DNA of 64,000 bases from Paenibacillus thalictri (GTDB lineage Bacteria; Bacillota; Bacilli; Paenibacillales; NBRC-103111). The notes below the pieces were generated by a model. It did not search any database. It saw nothing but the letters and a program-made list of their open reading frames with translations, and had not been told where the DNA came from. The first letter of the stretch is position 1. Every line of letters starts with the position of its first letter. Positions 59,035 through 64,000 of this stretch are shown piece by piece. The translations under genes were made by a program, and so were the position numbers. The DNA is taken from contig NZ_SIRE01000029.1 of NCBI RefSeq assembly GCF_004307995.1, positions 1 to 64,000 of the forward strand. The letters run 5' to 3'.

Positions 59035-60072
59035 TTATTCGTCGTATGAAAGAAATACTTTAAGCCCTTGCTTCCGTTCGCATAAATCAAAAGCTTCTTG
59101 CCAGCGGCTGAGCGGCAGCTTGTGCGTGATCGTATCGGTCAGCGGCAGCTTTTGCTGGTTCAGCAGCTTGATAACGCGAACCCACGTTTTCTGGGAATGG
59201 GCAAGTGTGCCGACAACCTGAAGCTGCTTGTACAAAATCGTATCAAAAGGCAGCGTCACTTCCTTGCCGATAATCCCGACCTGAATGTGCCGCCCCAGCC
59301 GCTTCACGGCGTTCAGACAAGCAAGCACCGACGGTCCGGCGCCGGCGCACTCCACCGCGGCATCAACTCCGATTCCGCCTGTTTCGCGCAGCACAATCTG
59401 CTGCAAGTCTTCCGCCGTCACGTCGACGGCCAGGCTCGCTCCAAGCCGCAGCGCCATATCCAGACGCAGCCGGTCCTGGCTTGTGCCGGCCACGATGACG
59501 CGGCAGCCCTTCGCTGCAAGCAGCTGCAGGCACAACATGCCGATCGGCCCCGGGCCGGACAGCAGCACAACGTCGCCGGCATGGAGGTCCGTCAGCTCTT
59601 CGATAGCCTGCACCGCACAGGCGAGCGGTTCGGCCAGCGCCGCTTCCTCCAGCGTTACGTGATCCGGCAGCTTGTACACTTGGTCTTCCCGCACCGCTAC
59701 ATACTTGGTGAAAGCGCCGTTTACCCCATGACCCATACCCCGGCGAATCGGGCAAAACATGTAGTAGCCTTGCAGGCAATACTCGCAAGTGCCGCAAACG
59801 ACCGCTGTAGACGGATTGACCGCCACCCGGTCGCCCGACTTCACACGCCGCACTTCGCTGCCTACCTCCACGACAACGCCGGAGAACTCGTGTCCAAGCG
59901 TGACCGGCGGATAATTTTTGAACGTGTCGTGAAGCACGTGCAGATCGGTACCGCATATGCCGGTATACTTCACTTCGATTTTGACGCCGATATCCGGCCG
60001 GCAAGCAGGTTCGGGAATGTCGACGAGCTCAACATGTCCGGGGCCCGGCTCCGTTTTGACTAACGCTTTCAT
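59035..60072 (-). CDS. Zinc-dependent medium-chain alcohol/polyol dehydrogenase
   Basis: This 345-aa MDR dehydrogenase has catalytic zinc ligands in ICGTDLHVLH and GHEFSGVVVE, the four structural-zinc cysteines in CGTCEYCLQGYYMFC, and the nucleotide motif LSGPGPIGMLCLQLL. It resembles sorbitol, threonine and galactitol-phosphate dehydrogenases. AAGGGG precedes the ATG. It sits directly after the iolA terminator and might act on a sugar or inositol derivative, which is inference. Confidence 0.85.
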   Translation of the reverse strand: MKALVKTEPGPGHVELVDIPEPACRPDIGVKIEVKYTGICGTDLHVLHDTFKNYPPVTLGHEFSGVVVEVGSEVRRVKSGDRVAVNPSTAVVCGTCEYCLQGYYMFCPIRRGMGHGVNGAFTKYVAVREDQVYKLPDHVTLEEAALAEPLACAVQAIEELTDLHAGDVVLLSGPGPIGMLCLQLLAAKGCRVIVAGTSQDRLRLDMALRLGASLAVDVTAEDLQQIVLRETGGIGVDAAVECAGAGPSVLACLNAVKRLGRHIQVGIIGKEVTLPFDTILYKQLQVVGTLAHSQKTWVRVIKLLNQQKLPLTDTITHKLPLSRWQEAFDLCERKQGLKVFLSYDE

Positions 60073-60131
60073 TCAAACACACCCCTTATCCATTATCGCG
60101 ATACACAAATTGTCGCATTAAAAAGGAAAAG

Positions 60132-60185
60132 GAACAAGGAGCTTGTTCCCGCAAGCCGGCAGCTTGAGGCTCAATCTCCTTGTTC
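60132..60185 (-). terminator. Terminator after iolA
   Basis: GAACAAGGAG pairs with CTCCTTGTTC (10 bp) with a GC-rich loop, followed on the minus strand by CTTTTCCTTTTT. It ends the iol transcript 22 bp past the iolA stop. Confidence 0.8.
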
Positions 60186-60206
60186 TTCTTATAGATTAGA
60201 TAGCCT

Positions 60207-61655
60207 TTAAACGTAACGGGCCACAACCATCTTTTTGCGTGTATAAAATTCTACGCCGTCTTTGCCGTTGGCATGCAAATCGCCATAAAACGATTTTTTG
60301 TAGCCCGAGAACGGGAAGAAAGCCATCGGAGCAGGCACTCCCACATTGATGCCAAGCATGCCGGCGTCGATGTTGTCGCGATAGTGACGAATCGCTTTTG
60401 CGCTGTCGGTGTACAAGACGCCGCCGTTCGCAAATTCCGAAGCGTTGGCGATCGCAATGGCTTCGTCCAGCGTTTCCGCACGAATGATGGAAAGCACCGG
60501 CGCAAAAATTTCGTCAGACCAAATTTTCATTCCTTGTTTAACATGATCGAAAATCGTCGGCCCGACAAAATATCCATTGCCGCTTGCCGCAGGAGCTTCG
60601 CGGCCGTCCAGCAGCATGATCGCGCCTTCGTTGTTGCCGGTTTCGATGTATTGCACCGTGCGCGTTTTATGCGAATCGCGGATTACCGGTCCAAGGAACA
60701 CGCCTTCGTCAAGGCCGTTGCCGATCGTAATCGCTTTGGCTGCTTCAACCAGGCGTTCGACTAATGCGTCGGCCACTCCGCCAACGGCTACGACAACCGA
60801 CGTCGCCATACAGCGTTCGCCTGCGGAGCCAAACGATGCGTTGATGATTTCCTTCACCGTGAGATCCAGATTGGCGTCCGGCATTACGATGGAATGGTTT
60901 TTCGCTCCGGCCAAAGCCTGAACCCGCTTGCCGTGTGCCGCGGCCGTCTTGTACACATACTCAGCTACCGGCTGAGAACCGACAAACGAGATGGCGCTCA
61001 CATCCTGATGCTCGAGCAGCCCGTTTACTACGTCGTGCGCCCCGTGCACGATGTTGAACACGCCGTCGGGAAGCCCCGCTTCCTTGAACAGCTCCGCCAA
61101 ACGGTTAGCGAGCAGCGGTGTTCTCTCGGACGGCTTCAGCACAAACGTGTTGCCCATTGCGATCGCAAGCGGGTACATCCAGCATGGCACCATCATCGGG
61201 AAGTTAAACGGCGTGATGCCCCCAACAACACCGATCGGATAACGGTGAAAATTCGATTCGATGCCGGTAGCGATGTCCGGCAAGTTGCTGCCCATCATCA
61301 GCGTTGGCGCGCCGGCCGCAAATTCTACGCATTCGATGCCGCGCTGCACTTCGCCGTAAGCTTCGCCGTAGCTTTTGCCGTTTTCCTTGGTCACAAGCTC
61401 AGCAAGCTCCTGCCAATGCTCAACAAGCAACTGCTGGTATTTAAACATAATACGCGCCCTGCGCGGAACGGCAACCTGCTTCCACTCTTGAAAAGCCGCT
61501 TTGGCGACGGAAACCGCGTGCGCGACATCTTCCTTCGAGGACAAAGGCACAATTGCAATCGTTTCTCCGGTAGCCGGATTCGGAACGCTTTCCGATTTGC
61601 CGGAAGTCGCCTCCACCCACTGACCGCCGATAAAATTTTTCAAAACTGTCGTCAT
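60207..61655 (-). CDS. iolA: Methylmalonate-semialdehyde dehydrogenase (acylating)
   Basis: This 482-aa CoA-acylating aldehyde dehydrogenase has PFNFPMMVPCWMYPLAIAMGN, the catalytic Cys in GERCMATS, and LGPVIRDSHK. It converts malonate semialdehyde or methylmalonate semialdehyde to acetyl-CoA or propionyl-CoA, the last step of the inositol pathway. AAGGGGAG precedes the ATG. It lies 142 bp after iolC and is the last gene of the iol operon. Confidence 0.92.
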   Translation of the reverse strand: MTTVLKNFIGGQWVEATSGKSESVPNPATGETIAIVPLSSKEDVAHAVSVAKAAFQEWKQVAVPRRARIMFKYQQLLVEHWQELAELVTKENGKSYGEAYGEVQRGIECVEFAAGAPTLMMGSNLPDIATGIESNFHRYPIGVVGGITPFNFPMMVPCWMYPLAIAMGNTFVLKPSERTPLLANRLAELFKEAGLPDGVFNIVHGAHDVVNGLLEHQDVSAISFVGSQPVAEYVYKTAAAHGKRVQALAGAKNHSIVMPDANLDLTVKEIINASFGSAGERCMATSVVVAVGGVADALVERLVEAAKAITIGNGLDEGVFLGPVIRDSHKTRTVQYIETGNNEGAIMLLDGREAPAASGNGYFVGPTIFDHVKQGMKIWSDEIFAPVLSIIRAETLDEAIAIANASEFANGGVLYTDSAKAIRHYRDNIDAGMLGINVGVPAPMAFFPFSGYKKSFYGDLHANGKDGVEFYTRKKMVVARYV

Positions 61656-61695
61656 TGGACTCTCCCCTTGCTTTCCGTAATCTCATCCTGTGAAT

Positions 61696-61745
61696 ATTTA
61701 TTCATGAGTGTGGCCCTTGCCTTCCGTAGACCAGCATGAATAAAT
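61696..61745. repeat. 11-bp inverted repeat between iolC and iolA
   Basis: Arms ATTTATTCATG (61696-61706) and CATGAATAAAT (61735-61745) enclose 28 bases. The AT-rich stem lacks a T tract and may be an mRNA processing or stability element between the two genes. Confidence 0.45.
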
Positions 61746-61797
61746 TTTCAAGAAAGTAAATTCGTCAGACAAACTCCTTGCATATTAACAACCGCCC

Positions 61798-62796
61798 TTA
61801 TACGGTTGTCGTATGTTTATCGATGACCGCTTGAATTTCTTCGGCGGACGGCATCGCATCCGAGCAGCTGTGGCTGGAAACAACGATGGAAGCCGAAGCG
61901 GCGCCGAACTGCTGGCATCTGGCAATGTCCCAACCGTTCATCAAACCGTATATAAATGCGCCGGCAAAAGAATCGCCCGCCCCAAACGTCTTCACCACGT
62001 TGGCCGGGAATGTCGTGCCCTTAAAGCTTTGGCCGTCCTTCGTAAACGCGGTCGACCCGTCGCCGCCGCGCTTAACGAGCACGATTTGGGCATGATGGGC
62101 GAACCAGCGGTCCGCAGTCGCCTGATCGTCGTTTTGCAGCGGTCCGTACGGCTCCTCGAGCAGATCGAATTCCTCGCGGCCGCCCAAAATGACGTCGCTT
62201 TTCTCCGCTACAAGGCTGCAGTAGATGCCGACCTCTTCACGGGATTTCCAAGTATACGGGCGATAGTCGATGTCGAAGAAAACGACGGTGCCGTTTTTTC
62301 TCGCCAAATCAACCGCTTTGAGCACCGCTTCCCGTGATGGGCTGGCAGCCAGCGCCGTGCCGGAGATCATGATTGCTTTGGCATTTTTGATATATTCTTC
62401 GCTGACGTCTGCCGGCTCCAGCTTGAGGTCGGCCACGTTATCGCGGTACATCAAAATGCTGCATTCCGTAGGCGATTTAATTTCCGTAAACGCAAGACCC
62501 GTCACCGTACCCGATTTGTCGGTGATGACACACGAGGTGTCGATGCCGCGCTCCTGCAAATAATTCGTGATGAAACGGCCATGCTGATCGTCCGACACCC
62601 TGCCGATAAAACCCGACTTTTTGCCCAGCTTGGCCACGGCGATCGTAATGTTGGCCGGGGAACCCCCGACATATTTCGTAAACGTTCTAGTTTCTTCCAT
62701 CGGGCGGTGAATTTCGTTGGCGTTCAAATCGATGCACAACCGGCCAATGGCGATAAAATCCATCGGACGGCTTTCGTCAAAAGTAAAGTAGCTCAT
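61798..62796 (-). CDS. iolC: 5-dehydro-2-deoxygluconokinase
   Basis: This 332-aa PfkB-family kinase has YVGGSPANITIAVAKLGKKSGFIGRVSDDQ at the N-terminus and the catalytic GAGDSFAGAFIYGL near the C-terminus. It phosphorylates 2-deoxy-5-keto-gluconate in inositol catabolism. I chose ATG 62796 because TAGGAGG lies 7 bases upstream; the frame opens at 62844 but would read through an intergenic hairpin array. Confidence 0.9.
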   Translation of the reverse strand: MSYFTFDESRPMDFIAIGRLCIDLNANEIHRPMEETRTFTKYVGGSPANITIAVAKLGKKSGFIGRVSDDQHGRFITNYLQERGIDTSCVITDKSGTVTGLAFTEIKSPTECSILMYRDNVADLKLEPADVSEEYIKNAKAIMISGTALAASPSREAVLKAVDLARKNGTVVFFDIDYRPYTWKSREEVGIYCSLVAEKSDVILGGREEFDLLEEPYGPLQNDDQATADRWFAHHAQIVLVKRGGDGSTAFTKDGQSFKGTTFPANVVKTFGAGDSFAGAFIYGLMNGWDIARCQQFGAASASIVVSSHSCSDAMPSAEEIQAVIDKHTTTV

Positions 62797-62811
62797 TGGG
62801 ATCCTCCTAAA

Positions 62812-62910
62812 AGCTTTCCGAAGGAAAGCTAGCATCGTAAGCATAGACTGGGCTTTGCGTTAGCAAAGCCAGCATCGTAAGCATTGGCTTAAGTTTTCCG
62901 CAGGAAAGCC
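62812..62910. repeat. Tandem hairpin/direct-repeat array between iolB and iolC
   Basis: Three small hairpins (62812-62830, 62851-62870, 62886-62910) share the pattern of GCTTT...AAAGC arms. The first two are each followed by an identical 14-base direct repeat AGCATCGTAAGCAT (62831-62844 and 62871-62884). The period is 40 bp. The array could tune relative iolB/iolC mRNA levels or be a dispersed intergenic repeat. Confidence 0.8.
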
Positions 62911-62918
62911 TTACACAT

Positions 62919-63740
62919 TTATTTCTTCCACTCGTTGAAAATCCACTCGTGATCCGGGTCGTTTTTAAATTTCCACACCCGCGTCGGGCCGGCCATGACG
63001 TTCAAATAATAGACGTCGTAACCCGGCGGTGCCGATACCGGATGGTAACCGCGCGGCACAAGCACCGCATCTCCGTTGCATACCGCCAGCGTTTCGTCAA
63101 GCGAACGGTCGTCGGTGTATACCCGCTGCACGGCAAAGCCGTGTTCCGGCTGCACTTTGTGATAATAGGTTTCCTCAAGATAGGATTCCTCGGGCAAATT
63201 GTCCTGATCGTGTTTATGCGGCGGGTAACTCGACCAATGTCCGTTTGGCGTGAAAACCTCTACGACAAGCAAGCTGTCGGCGGGTTTATCTTCGGGCAAA
63301 ATGTTATGAACGAACCTTTGCGCGTTACCTTTGCCGCGAACCTCCACTCCCACTTCGGAAGGAGGAATCAGCCGCGCCGGATAAGTCCCTTTGCCGGGAG
63401 CCCGGCAAACAGCGACTTCAAGCTCTGTCAGCGCTTCTACGTCATATTTGTCTCCGTTGGGCACATAGACGGAATAAGGAGGAGTCTGCTCGAACAAGTT
63501 CATCCGATTGCCGAGCCCGTCCCATTTTTCCTCTTTGGTGGCTACATTCGCTTTCCCGGTGATCAAGACGAGGCACACTTCCTGCTCCCCCGTCTCCTGC
63601 TTCAGATGTTCGCCCGCCTGCAGTTTATATACCTCAAACCCGACGTACGTCCAACCCGCAGACTCCGGTGTAATGGTGAGCACGTTGCCGTTATCGCTTC
63701 GCGCCGCCGCGCTGCTTACAATTAAATTCGAGGCTGACAT
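62919..63740 (-). CDS. iolB: 5-deoxy-glucuronate isomerase
   Basis: This 273-aa double-cupin enzyme isomerises 5-deoxyglucuronate to 2-deoxy-5-keto-gluconate. It shows VEVFTPNGHWSSYPPHKHDQDNLPEESYLEETYYHKV, whose His and Glu residues bind the metal, and GDAVLVPRGYHPVSAPPGYDVYYLNVMAGP. ATG 63740 has GGAGGAGG 7 bases upstream. It lies between the iolG-like gene and iolC in the same direction. Confidence 0.92.
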   Translation of the reverse strand: MSASNLIVSSAAARSDNGNVLTITPESAGWTYVGFEVYKLQAGEHLKQETGEQEVCLVLITGKANVATKEEKWDGLGNRMNLFEQTPPYSVYVPNGDKYDVEALTELEVAVCRAPGKGTYPARLIPPSEVGVEVRGKGNAQRFVHNILPEDKPADSLLVVEVFTPNGHWSSYPPHKHDQDNLPEESYLEETYYHKVQPEHGFAVQRVYTDDRSLDETLAVCNGDAVLVPRGYHPVSAPPGYDVYYLNVMAGPTRVWKFKNDPDHEWIFNEWKK

Positions 63741-63779
63741 AGACGCCTCCTCCTCTCGTTTCACGTTTATCTCATTTTC

Positions 63780-64000
63780 TTATTGAACTTCCGTCAGCTT
63801 GACAGGTCTGCCTTCGAGCAAGGACGTTTTGGCCGCAAAAGCGATTTTTTCCGCCTGCAGCGCGTCGTGACCGTCCACCGGCACTTTTTCGCCATTTAAG
63901 ATGCTGGCAATAAATTGAGCCGTTTCGTCGATATAGGATTCATGGTATCTTTCCAAGAAGAAAAACTTCGGATTATCACGGTAGATCCCGTTTTGCGTGC
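63780..64000 (-). CDS. iolG: Inositol 2-dehydrogenase-like (Gfo/Idh/MocA), C-terminal part
   Basis: A minus-strand frame enters from the right edge and ends at TAA 63780-63782. The 73 visible residues include FFFLERYHESYIDETAQFIA, SILNGEKVPVDGHDALQAEKIAFAAKTSLLEGRPVKL, the usual C-terminus of IolG-type dehydrogenases. It should oxidise myo-inositol or a stereoisomer as the first pathway step. The N-terminal NAD domain lies outside the window. Confidence 0.78.
   Translation of the reverse strand, partial: TQNGIYRDNPKFFFLERYHESYIDETAQFIASILNGEKVPVDGHDALQAEKIAFAAKTSLLEGRPVKLTEVQ

Noticed and set aside
59098..60063. 321-codon plus-strand frame opposite the alcohol dehydrogenase
   Set aside because: It is a full-length antisense shadow of a well-supported gene, with an Arg/Gln/His-rich, domain-free translation and no ribosome site.
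60894..61739. 281-codon plus-strand frame opposite iolA
   Set aside because: Antisense shadow of a strongly conserved enzyme; the translation has no recognisable motifs.
62949..63725. 258-codon plus-strand frame opposite iolB
   Set aside because: Mirror of the iolB coding sequence; composition typical of a reverse reading of a GC-biased gene.

Overview
The window looks like a chromosomal segment of an endospore-former of the Paenibacillaceae (Paenibacillus-like). The GC content is moderate, Shine-Dalgarno sites are strong (AAGGAGG type), start codons include ATG, GTG and TTG, and there are SLH-anchored surface proteins, Zur-type zinc boxes and an iol operon. The genus is inferred from gene content and style, not from a marker gene. 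I saw no rRNA, tRNA, CRISPR array, transposase or prophage block.

Region 1 (about 1-14,000) is dominated by zinc homeostasis: znuCB importer genes, three different CobW/COG0523 GTPases (one with a tandem His/Cys repeat insert), and a pair coding for a TIGR03943-type protein and its partner permease. The upstream regions of these units carry Zur-like boxes, three with a perfect GTAATWATTAC core and three degenerate, so the genes probably form one zinc-starvation regulon. An operon of LacI regulator, two sugar permeases, lipoprotein binding protein and cytoplasmic sulfatase (3,336-9,288) is inserted in the middle and probably imports and desulfates a sulfated sugar.

Region 2 (about 14,000-49,600) is a large exopolysaccharide locus. 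It has a Wzz/BY-kinase pair, WbpM-type dehydratase, Wzx, Wzy, two initiating sugar-phosphate transferases, several glycosyltransferases and a complete-looking WbpA/WbpB/WbpE/WbpD/WbpI set for UDP-2,3-diacetamido-uronic acids. Two more sugar aminotransferases and two formyltransferases suggest N-formylated amino sugars. Around the core are deacetylases, an acyltransferase, an SLH-anchored heparinase/alginate-lyase-like protein, a beta-helix pectate-lyase-like protein, an HprK-like kinase/PqqD pair, two XRE repressors and a glmS. A 15-bp palindrome, GATAC-N5-GTATC, recurs at five places at the heads of these transcription units. In three of them it sits in or at the edge of the spacer of a sigma-A-like promoter, which ties the genes into one probable XRE-controlled regulon. 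The glmS has a predicted leader far too short for the glmS ribozyme.

Region 3 (about 49,900-57,900) holds an MgtC/SapB protein, a PHP phosphoesterase with two unrecognised upstream genes, and a four-gene ABC importer (binding protein, ATPase, two permeases) with a strong promoter followed by a LacI-type palindrome. Region 4 (57,881-64,000) holds a GNAT acetyltransferase, a zinc alcohol dehydrogenase, and the end of a myo-inositol catabolic operon (iolG-like partial, iolB, iolC, iolA) running off the right edge. Nearly all genes are on the minus strand; the exceptions are the two CobW genes at 9,575-11,669, the beta-helix gene, one XRE gene and a fragment at the left edge.
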